Assembly (NCBI GenBank): GCA_029820915.1
Contig: JALGUI010000059.1
Span: forward strand, 1 to 10,118
DNA length: 10,118 bases
Origin: Candidatus Zipacnadia bacterium
Lineage (GTDB): Bacteria > Armatimonadota > Zipacnadia > Zipacnadales > UBA5352
Direction: 5' to 3'
The notes beneath the pieces are model-generated. The model was not told the origin of the DNA. It worked only from the letters and a program-made list of their open reading frames with translations, and did not search any database. Made by a program: the position numbers and the translations under genes. Positions 4,399 to 10,118 of this stretch are shown here, piece after piece (the stretch's first letter is position 1; every line of letters starts with the position of its first letter).

Positions 4399-5304
4399 GT
4401 GGCGGACCGGCCCGACGCGGCGCAGCCCGTTGACGCGGAACTGCTCGCGTCCCTCTCCTCGATGGAGTTGCGCGCGCGGGCGATGGTCGAGGGCTACTAC
4501 TCGGGCCACCACCGCAGCCGCTACCGCGGCGCCTCCGTCGAGTTCGCCGACCACCGGCCGTACAGCCACGGCGACGAGCTCAGGCACCTCGACTGGCGGC
4601 TGTACGGGCGCAGCGACCGCTTCTTCGTCAAGCAGTACGAGGCCGAGACGAACCTGACCGTGCACCTGCTCCTCGACGCGAGCGGCTCCATGGGCTACCC
4701 CGAACGCGGCGTCACCAAGCTCGCCTGCGCCACCTACCTCGCCGCCGGGCTGGCGTACCTGGCCTGGCGGCAGCGCGACGCGGTGGGGCTGACGGTGTTC
4801 GACACGGGCCCGCGCGAACAGCTTCCACCCCGGAGCCGCCGCGGCCACCTGCAGCAGGTGTTCGATGCCCTCGAGGGCGCGGCGGCGGGCGGGGAGACGG
4901 GGATCGCCGACGTGCTGGGCGACGTGGGCGCGAGCATGCGCCGGCGCGGGTTGATCGTGCTGCTGTCGGACCTGCTTGATGAGCCCGGTGAGGTGCTGCG
5001 GGCGCTCGGACTGCTGCGCAGCCGCGGGCATGACCTGATCGTCATGCAGGTGCTGGACCGGAGGGAGATGGACCTGGGGCTGCACGGGCCCGTGGTGGTG
5101 GTGGACCTGGAGACCAACGAGCGGCTGGTGACGGATGCCGATGAGATCCGAGGGCGGTACGAGGCGGCGCTGCGGGCGCACGTGGAGCGACTGCGTGACG
5201 GCTGCGCGGCCCGGGGCATCGACCATCAGCTCTTCGTGACCGACCGGCCGCTGGGTCCGGCGCTGGTCGGGTATCTGGCGCGCCGACGCAGGCGGCGGGG
5301 GTAG
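4399..5304 (+). CDS. DUF58 family protein with vWA-like fold
   Basis: 301 residues from a GTG start 3 nt after the upstream stop; GGAG at 4384-4387 lies 11 nt before it inside the nifU-like gene, which points to translational coupling. The DUF58 signature is strong: HHRSRYRGASVEFADHRPYS (37-56), GDELRHLDWRLYGRSDRFFV (58-77) and QYEAETN. A MIDAS-like metal site is present: D93-A-S95-G-S97, T167 and D191 (VLLSD). No membrane helix is seen. DUF58 proteins usually sit beside a MoxR AAA+ ATPase and Bat-type vWA proteins and are thought to act in complex maturation or stress responses. Neither partner is adjacent here. The C-terminus ends in a run of Arg residues. Confidence 0.9.
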   Translation: MADRPDAAQPVDAELLASLSSMELRARAMVEGYYSGHHRSRYRGASVEFADHRPYSHGDELRHLDWRLYGRSDRFFVKQYEAETNLTVHLLLDASGSMGYPERGVTKLACATYLAAGLAYLAWRQRDAVGLTVFDTGPREQLPPRSRRGHLQQVFDALEGAAAGGETGIADVLGDVGASMRRRGLIVLLSDLLDEPGEVLRALGLLRSRGHDLIVMQVLDRREMDLGLHGPVVVVDLETNERLVTDADEIRGRYEAALRAHVERLRDGCAARGIDHQLFVTDRPLGPALVGYLARRRRRRG

Positions 5305-5379
5305 GCGGGAGCGACCGGGCGGTGGGCGAGAGGCGCCCGCCGGCCGCCGACAACACATCAGCAAGAGAGGCCACAACCC

Positions 5380-5399
5380 CCGCCTTACATAAAAGGCGG
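5380..5399. repeat. Hairpin after the DUF58 gene, weak terminator candidate
   Basis: Perfect 7-bp stem CCGCCTT (5380-5386), loop ACATAA, AAGGCGG (5393-5399), 75 nt after the DUF58 stop. AACGTAACC follows rather than a T-run, so termination is only a possibility. Confidence 0.4.
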
Positions 5400-5424
5400 A
5401 ACGTAACCTCGCGCCCTGGGTGGT

Positions 5425-5453
5425 TTGACTTTGACGAGGGGCTATGATACGCT
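5425..5453 (+). promoter_or_regulatory. Possible promoter of the BFN gene
   Basis: TTTGAC occurs twice in tandem (5424-5435), just ahead of TATGAT (5443-5448). TTGACT (5425-5430) pairs at 17 nt only with the weak TACGCT (5448-5453), while the better TATGAT is just 12 nt away. The exact hexamers are uncertain, but this is the most promoter-like tract in the gap. Confidence 0.4.
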
Positions 5454-5587
5454 TCTCGCTACAATCATGGGCGGTCCTGTGGCCGTCAGCGCCTCAGCCT
5501 CGAAACGATGTACCGGCGGGCAGCGCGACGACCGGGGCGGCCGCCAGGCGCCGCCAGGCGTCGTTCGACGGACCGGGGCGGAGCCGC

Positions 5588-5595
5588 GGAGGAGG
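5588..5595 (+). promoter_or_regulatory. Ribosome binding site that fixes the BFN gene start
   Basis: GGAGGAGG lies 11 nt before the ATG at 5607. It argues against the longer in-frame start at 5508 and against the ATG at 5616. Confidence 0.65.
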
Positions 5596-5606
5596 CACGC
5601 GGCATC

Positions 5607-6086
5607 ATGGTGCGCATGACGGTGCAGCGGGTGGGCATAGACCCGAGCCGCCAGGCTCTCGTGATCCTGGCGGACGAGGAGGAACGCCGGCTGCTGCCCA
5701 TCCTGATCGGCCTGTTCGAGGCCCAGTCGATCGCCATGGCGATCAGCGGGGAGCAGATCGGCCGCCCGCTCACCCACGACCTCCTGCTGTCGGTCATCAA
5801 GCAACTCGGGTGGCGGCTCGACCGCGTCGAGGTCACCAAGCTGGCCGAGCGCACCTTCTATGCCGAGCTGCACGTGTGCCGGAACGACGAGGGGCTGCAG
5901 ATCGACACACGGCCGTCGGACGCCATCGCGCTGGCACTGCGCGCCGACGCCCCGATCTACGTCGCCGAGGATGTGCTGACGCGGGCCGAGGTGATCGACG
6001 ACGCGGAGGAGCAGGAGGAGCAGGACGTGGAGAAGTTCAGGGACTTACTGAGCAGGATCGATTTGGACGAGGACACGCCCGAATAG
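5607..6086 (+). CDS. Bifunctional nuclease (BFN/DUF151) domain protein
   Basis: 159 residues from the ATG at 5607, the usual length for this family. The BFN domain covers about residues 5-121: it starts with a beta-rich VQRVGIDPSRQALVIL, continues with LPILIGLFEAQSIAMAI (30-46) and TKLAERTFYAELHV, and holds the hallmark DTRPSDAIALALR (100-112) and PIYV (116-119). An acidic tail follows, with the EKFRDLLSRID element common in bacterial members. Family members related to the plant BFN proteins have reported DNase/RNase activity, but most bacterial ones are uncharacterised. No UVR domain is fused. It is probably cytoplasmic, and it is likely a single-gene unit with its own promoter, 117 nt before the next gene. 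Confidence 0.92.
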   Translation: MVRMTVQRVGIDPSRQALVILADEEERRLLPILIGLFEAQSIAMAISGEQIGRPLTHDLLLSVIKQLGWRLDRVEVTKLAERTFYAELHVCRNDEGLQIDTRPSDAIALALRADAPIYVAEDVLTRAEVIDDAEEQEEQDVEKFRDLLSRIDLDEDTPE

Positions 6087-6189
6087 CGGGCTTGAGCCGC
6101 AACCGAACCCCCGGCGGAATGAACCCCTGATCGGCGCACCGAGGCCGGGACCACCCCGCGTGTCGAGCCACAAGTGCTGCGAAGGAATC

Positions 6190-6194
6190 GGAGG
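6190..6194 (+). promoter_or_regulatory. Ribosome binding site that fixes the UPF0182 start
   Basis: GGAGG lies 9 nt before the GTG at 6204. The longer in-frame GTG at 6174 has no comparable site and would add ten polar residues ahead of the first membrane helix. Confidence 0.65.
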
Positions 6195-6203
6195 ATTCAC
6201 CTG

Positions 6204-9152
6204 GTGGAGACATCCAATCGCTGGATCTGGTATCTGTTCGGCGTCGTCTTCGCATTCATCCTCATCGCCAAGGGCCTCACGCTCTACACCGACTACCTGT
6301 GGTTTGATTCGTTCGGACAGGCGGCGGTGTGGGGGACGATGTTCTGGACCAAGATCGTGCTGGGCGCGATCCTGGCGGCCTTGTTCTTCGCGTTCCTGTA
6401 CGCCAACCTGCGCTTCGCCCGTCGTCCCCTGCCGGGGGATGTCACCTTCATCGGCCGGCGGCTGTTGCCGGAGGAGGAGCGCGAGCAGATCGAGCAGTAC
6501 GCGGACCGCGCCCTGCTGGTGTTCGCACTCGTCGGCGCGGTGATGGGCGGGGTGGTGGCCAGCGCGCACTGGGTCGAGTGGCTGCAGTTCGTCAACGCCG
6601 TGCCCTTCGGCAAGGAAGACCCGGTCTTCGGCAAGGACGTGGGCTTCTACGTCTTCCAGCTCCGCTTCATCGAGTACCTGTGGCGCTCGATCTACTACGC
6701 GCTGCTGGTGACCTTCGTGGCGAGCACCCTGGTGCACCTGTACCAGGAGGCGATCCGTCTGGTCGGCAACACGATCCAGGCGATTCCACGCGCGCGCGCC
6801 CACAGCTTCGGGCTGCTGGCCGCGGCGCTGCTGGTGAAGGTTTACGGCTACCGGCTGGCACAGTTCAACCTGATGTTCTCCACCAGCTCGGGTGCCTTCC
6901 GGGGCGGCCCCGGCTGGGCCGATATGCACGCGCGGCTGCCGGTGCTGTATCTGCTGATGGCGGCGGCGGTGGCCTGCGCCGTCATCGTGCTGGTGTCGAT
7001 CAAGACCCGCAACTACAAGATCCCCGGCGGCGCCGTGGCGGCTCTGGTGCTGCTGTCCTTCCTCGGCGGCACCGTCTATCCGGTGGCGATGCAGAAGCTC
7101 GTGGTGGTACCGAACGAGCTGGGGTGCGAGCGGCCGTACATTGAGCACAATATCGAGGCGACGAACTTCGCCTACGGCACGGACGCGGTCGAGCACCAGC
7201 TCTTCACCATCAGCAACGACCTGACCGCCGACGTGGTGGGCGCCAACTGGGCGACCATCGAGAACATCAGGCTGTGGGACCACCGACCGCTTCAGCGCAC
7301 CTATAATCAGGAGCAGGCCCTGCGCGCCTACTACAACTTCCCGGACGTTGACGTCGATCGCTACACCATCGACGGCCGGCTGCGCCAAGTCATGCTGGCG
7401 CCGAGGCAGCTCAACGCCCAGAAGATGCCGGGGGCGCAGCGCTGGGTGAATCACCACCTGAAGTACACGCACGGTTACGGCCTGGCGCTGTCGCCGGTGA
7501 ACGAGATCGGCCCCGAGGGCCTGCCCAACTACTGGGTGGGCGGCATCCCGCCGCAGTCTGTGCCGGAGCTGGAGGTTACGCGCGCGGGCATCTACTACGG
7601 GGCGAGCATCCACCCGCGCATGATCGAGCGCATCAGCCCGCCCGAGGAGCCCCTGCGCACCCAGCAGCCGCCGGTGGAGGACGAGGCCCCCGAGGGTCCG
7701 GGCGGCGGCCAGCCGCGCACCGGGCCGAATCAGCCGCGGCGCGGCTACGGCGGCACGCCCGAGGACATCACCGCCCAGGACTTCGTCATCGTGGGCAGCA
7801 AGGAGCCCGAGCTGGACTACTCGCGCGGCGGCGAGGGCGGGCAGGCCATCGACAACGCCTACACGCACTACGACGGCACGGGCGGCGTGCTGATCAACGG
7901 CCTGTTCCGCCGCCTGGCCTTCTTCGCGCGCTTCTTCCCGGACGTGCGCATCCTGTTCACGAACCTGCTCGATGAGGACAGCCGCATCCAGTTCAACCGC
8001 ACGCTCCCCGAGCGCATGCAGGCGGTGGCGCCCTTCCTGCTGTACGATCCCGATCCGTACCTGGTGGTCGATGAGGATGGGACGCTCAAGTGGGTAACTG
8101 ACGCCTACGCGGTCTCCGGCAAGTACCCGTACTCGCAGAGCCTGCGACCGTTCGGCAACTACTTCCGCAACTCCGTCAAGGTGCTGTGCGATGCCTACAA
8201 CGGGACGCCGGAGTACTACATCGTAGACCCGAGCGACCCGGTGGTGCAGTGCTACCAGAAGATGTTCCCGACCCTCTTCAGGTCGGGAGACGAGATGTCG
8301 GGCTACATGCGCAGCCACCTGCGCGTGCCGCAACTTCTGTTTACCATCCAGGTGGGCGTGTACGCCGACTACCACATGAAGGACCCCGACGTCTTCTACC
8401 AGGGCGAGGACCGCTGGGCGATGCCGCCGGAGATCTACTCGTTCGGGCGGCGCCTGGTCGAGGCCTACTACGTGGTCATGCAGCTCCCGGGCGAGGATAA
8501 GCCGGAGTTCCTGCTGATGATGCCGCTGGTGCTCTCGGGCCAGGAGGAGCGGATCATGGTGGCCTGGATGGCCGCCCGCTGCGATGACCCGCACTACGGC
8601 GAGCTGATCGTGTACAACTTCCCGAAGGGCGAGACCATCTACGGCCCCTGGATGGTCGAATCCCGCATCAGCCAGGACCTGGAGATCTCGCAGAAGATCA
8701 CCCTGTGGAGCCAGGCGGGCTCCAAGGTCATTCGCGGCAACCTGCTGGTCATCCCGCTGGAGCAGTCGCTGCTCTACGTCGAGCCGCTGTACCTGGAGGC
8801 CGAGGACACCGGTCTGCCCGAGCTGCGGCGCGTCATCCTGTCGTACGGCGACAACATCGTGTGGGGCGCCGACCTCGAGGACGCGCTCGCCCAGCTCTTC
8901 GGGCGAATCGCCGGCGGCGAGGCGCCGCCGACCGAGGCCATCGGGGAAGGCCCACCGAGTGAGGCCGCTCCGGCGGAGGAGATCTCGCCCGAGGTGCTGG
9001 AGAGCCTGCGCGAGATCATCGATCGGGTGCTGCAGCTCGACCGCGAGGCCCAGGAGGCACAGGAGGCGGGCGACTTCGCCACCTTCCTGGAGAAGAACCA
9101 GGAGCAGTCCGAGGCACTGAGGGATCTCGGGCGACAGGTCGAGGCGCAGTAG
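6204..9152 (+). CDS. UPF0182 family multi-pass membrane protein
   Basis: 982 residues from the GTG at 6204, close to the family's usual 900-1000. Seven hydrophobic helices are visible at about 7-27, 42-68, 103-129, 163-181, 201-222, 246-268 and 275-297. A long soluble region follows, expected outside the membrane. Family-typical stretches include PNELGCERPYIEHNIEAT (303-320), NIRLWDHRPL, YYNFPDVDVDRY, YDGTGGV and YDPDPYLVVDEDGTLKWVTD. A Pro/Gly/Gln-rich insert occupies about residues 467-526, between IYYG and FVIV, where members I know run nearly straight through. The C-terminal ~80 residues are acidic, then form a likely coiled coil (Glu/Gln/Ala-rich) ending VEAQ. The function of the family is unknown; it is widespread in actinobacteria, cyanobacteria and some others. 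Its stop codon overlaps the next gene's ribosome site. Confidence 0.93.
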   Translation: METSNRWIWYLFGVVFAFILIAKGLTLYTDYLWFDSFGQAAVWGTMFWTKIVLGAILAALFFAFLYANLRFARRPLPGDVTFIGRRLLPEEEREQIEQYADRALLVFALVGAVMGGVVASAHWVEWLQFVNAVPFGKEDPVFGKDVGFYVFQLRFIEYLWRSIYYALLVTFVASTLVHLYQEAIRLVGNTIQAIPRARAHSFGLLAAALLVKVYGYRLAQFNLMFSTSSGAFRGGPGWADMHARLPVLYLLMAAAVACAVIVLVSIKTRNYKIPGGAVAALVLLSFLGGTVYPVAMQKLVVVPNELGCERPYIEHNIEATNFAYGTDAVEHQLFTISNDLTADVVGANWATIENIRLWDHRPLQRTYNQEQALRAYYNFPDVDVDRYTIDGRLRQVMLAPRQLNAQKMPGAQRWVNHHLKYTHGYGLALSPVNEIGPEGLPNYWVGGIPPQSVPELEVTRAGIYYGASIHPRMIERISPPEEPLRTQQPPVEDEAPEGPGGGQPRTGPNQPRRGYGGTPEDITAQDFVIVGSKEPELDYSRGGEGGQAIDNAYTHYDGTGGVLINGLFRRLAFFARFFPDVRILFTNLLDEDSRIQFNRTLPERMQAVAPFLLYDPDPYLVVDEDGTLKWVTDAYAVSGKYPYSQSLRPFGNYFRNSVKVLCDAYNGTPEYYIVDPSDPVVQCYQKMFPTLFRSGDEMSGYMRSHLRVPQLLFTIQVGVYADYHMKDPDVFYQGEDRWAMPPEIYSFGRRLVEAYYVVMQLPGEDKPEFLLMMPLVLSGQEERIMVAWMAARCDDPHYGELIVYNFPKGETIYGPWMVESRISQDLEISQKITLWSQAGSKVIRGNLLVIPLEQSLLYVEPLYLEAEDTGLPELRRVILSYGDNIVWGADLEDALAQLFGRIAGGEAPPTEAIGEGPPSEAAPAEEISPEVLESLREIIDRVLQLDREAQEAQEAGDFATFLEKNQEQSEALRDLGRQVEAQ

Positions 9153-9156
9153 GAGG
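9151..9156 (+). promoter_or_regulatory. Ribosome binding site overlapping the UPF0182 stop
   Basis: AGGAGG begins inside the TAG stop (9150-9152) and lies 8 nt before the ATG at 9165. This is an ideal site, and it ties translation of the two genes closely together. Confidence 0.8.
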
Positions 9157-9164
9157 CGCAGGGC

Positions 9165-10118
9165 ATGCCGGACCGGTCCGAGCTGCCCGAGGTTGTGTCA
9201 CGCCTGCTCGAGCCCGAGGCGGCGGGCCTGAAGGTCACCGCCGACAGCACTGTCGGTGCGCGTGAGCCGGTGCGGGTGCTCGTCGAGGCGCAGAACGCGG
9301 TGGGCGCGACCGCCACGGGGTTCTCCGGGGGCGTGCCGCTGGTGTTGATCGGGGCCAGTGGCCACAGCAAGATCGCCGAAGCGGAGCTTGTGGGCGGCGT
9401 GGGGAACGCGCAGATTGAGGTCGCGGAGCCGGGCGTCTATCACGTGCAGGCGCTGGCCTCCGACGGGCTGCGGGCCGTCAGCGACCCCATCGAGGTGACG
9501 GAGGACGCGCCCGAGCTTCGCCTGCTGTGGGGGGACATCCACTCGCACATCCGCGAGCGCAGGGCCCAAGCGCTCATCAGCGACGCCGACGAACTGATGG
9601 GCCCGCCGACGGTGGCGGCAGCCTACGAGTGGGCGCGCGACGTTGGGGGCCTGCACTTCGCGTCGGTCACCGACCACGACCTCAAGCTCACCGACGCTGA
9701 GTGGCTCGCGACCATCGAGCACGCCAGGCGCATCACCGAGGACGGCCGCTTCGTGGTCTTCCCCGGCTATGAGTGGGGCGACTCGAGCGGCATGGCCATG
9801 AACTACGGCCACCGCCACGTGGTCTACCGGCGCAGCCGCGTGCGGGGCGTCGAGCCGGTGCCGCTGCTGCGCTGCTGCGAGCCGCCCACGCACACCGCCC
9901 CCGGACTCTACGCGGGGCTGCGCGCCGCCGTGCCCACGGAGGACGTGCTCGTCGTCCCGCACCACACCGCCCGCGGCGGCGGCAACACGTGGCTGAACTG
10001 GGACTACTTCGACCCCGAGCTGGAGCGCGTGTGCGAGGTGTTCTCGATCTGGGGGAGCTCCGAGCGCATGGGCGAGCCCTACCCGATCGACTACCTCCCA
10101 AGCGGCGGCTACTTCGGC
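9165..10118 (+). CDS. PHP-domain metallohydrolase, DUF3604/CehA-McbA-like, N-terminal part (3' end outside window)
   Basis: 318 codons are visible and the frame is open to the window edge. Residues 1-115 look like a beta-sandwich (VTADSTVGAREPVRVLVEAQ and similar alternating strands). A PHP-type catalytic domain then begins with WGDIHSH (D124, H126, H128), followed by SVTDHD (T169-D172), FPGYEWGD (E203) and VVPHH (H266, H267), all expected metal-site positions. There is no signal peptide. It shares the motif order of the PHP gene at the window start but diverges in the spacing and residues between motifs, so it is a distant paralogue, not a recent copy. It follows the UPF0182 gene by 12 nt with a strong ribosome site, so the two are probably co-transcribed. 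The substrate is unknown. Confidence 0.88.
   Translation, partial: MPDRSELPEVVSRLLEPEAAGLKVTADSTVGAREPVRVLVEAQNAVGATATGFSGGVPLVLIGASGHSKIAEAELVGGVGNAQIEVAEPGVYHVQALASDGLRAVSDPIEVTEDAPELRLLWGDIHSHIRERRAQALISDADELMGPPTVAAAYEWARDVGGLHFASVTDHDLKLTDAEWLATIEHARRITEDGRFVVFPGYEWGDSSGMAMNYGHRHVVYRRSRVRGVEPVPLLRCCEPPTHTAPGLYAGLRAAVPTEDVLVVPHHTARGGGNTWLNWDYFDPELERVCEVFSIWGSSERMGEPYPIDYLPSGGYFG

Larger units (their letters stand above)
5305..5606. other. Intergenic region with hairpin and possible promoter
   Basis: About 300 bases without a convincing gene. It includes a GC-rich stretch after the DUF58 stop (5305-5350), a 7-bp hairpin at 5380-5399, a lower-GC tract with promoter-like hexamers at 5425-5453, and a GC-rich leader to the nuclease gene. 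The nuclease frame stays open upstream to an ATG at 5508, but those extra 33 residues are Arg/Ala/Gly-rich and lie outside the family domain. The ACGGC linker style of the earlier gaps is absent. Confidence 0.7.

Noticed and set aside
5508..5606. N-terminal extension of the BFN protein from the ATG at 5508
   Set aside because: The 33 extra residues are Arg/Ala/Gly-rich and outside the domain. GGAGGAGG at 5588-5595 and the family length favour the start at 5607.
6174..6203. Upstream GTG start for the UPF0182 protein
   Set aside because: There is no ribosome site ahead of it, while GGAGG at 6190-6194 is well placed for the GTG at 6204.
6045..8594. 849-codon open frame on the minus strand
   Set aside because: It is a shadow of the UPF0182 gene in GC-rich sequence: its translation is rich in His, Arg, Val and Gln with no recognisable domain, whereas the + strand shows a clear family match throughout.

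Overview
The window is high-GC bacterial DNA in which every supported gene lies on the + strand. Several starts have clear purine-rich Shine-Dalgarno sequences, and three genes probably start at GTG. No mobile-element genes, CRISPR arrays, tRNAs or rRNAs were seen. The mix of PHP/DUF3604-type metallohydrolases, a NifU/IscU scaffold, a DUF58 protein, a BFN-domain nuclease and a giant UPF0182 membrane protein fits a GC-rich, little-studied lineage. Armatimonadota or a neighbouring candidate phylum is my guess, at low confidence; nothing here is taxonomically decisive.

Layout, left to right: the C-terminal ~484 residues of a DUF3604-like PHP-domain protein (2-1456); a 430-bp non-coding mosaic of hairpin repeats that holds two echoes of that gene's 3' end (1457-1886); a small cupin protein (1887-2252); a 121-bp gap with a 28-bp tandem repeat (2253-2373); a 98-residue unknown protein (2374-2670) one base ahead of a secreted parvulin-like lipoprotein (2672-3655); a second hairpin-rich gap (3656-3845) followed by a good sigma70-type promoter; a NifU/IscU scaffold gene (3940-4395) with a DUF58 gene 3 nt behind it (4399-5304); a ~300-bp gap with a hairpin and a possible promoter; a bifunctional-nuclease-domain gene (5607-6086); a UPF0182 membrane protein (6204-9152); and, 12 nt later, the N-terminal 318 residues of a second, divergent PHP-domain protein that runs off the window (9165-10118).

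Probable transcription units are 98-aa gene + lipoprotein, nifU-like + DUF58, and UPF0182 + second PHP gene. The genes do not form one recognisable pathway. They look like housekeeping and envelope genes set between two members of an expanded PHP-hydrolase family.

The most unusual content is non-coding. The gaps at 1457-1886 and 3656-3845, and more loosely 2253-2373, are built from ACGGC-type linkers joined to perfect hairpins whose stems vary while their junctions stay fixed. Stem pairs show compensatory base changes, and two distant composite copies share the same architecture: hairpin A, CTCC, two bases, hairpin B, ACGGCAA. Embedded in the first mosaic are two 48-nt copies of the DUF3604 gene's C-terminal coding end, one of them changed almost only at synonymous positions. 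This looks like debris of lost tandem paralogues. I see no complete new defence or mobile system; the hairpin family is the best candidate for something undescribed.
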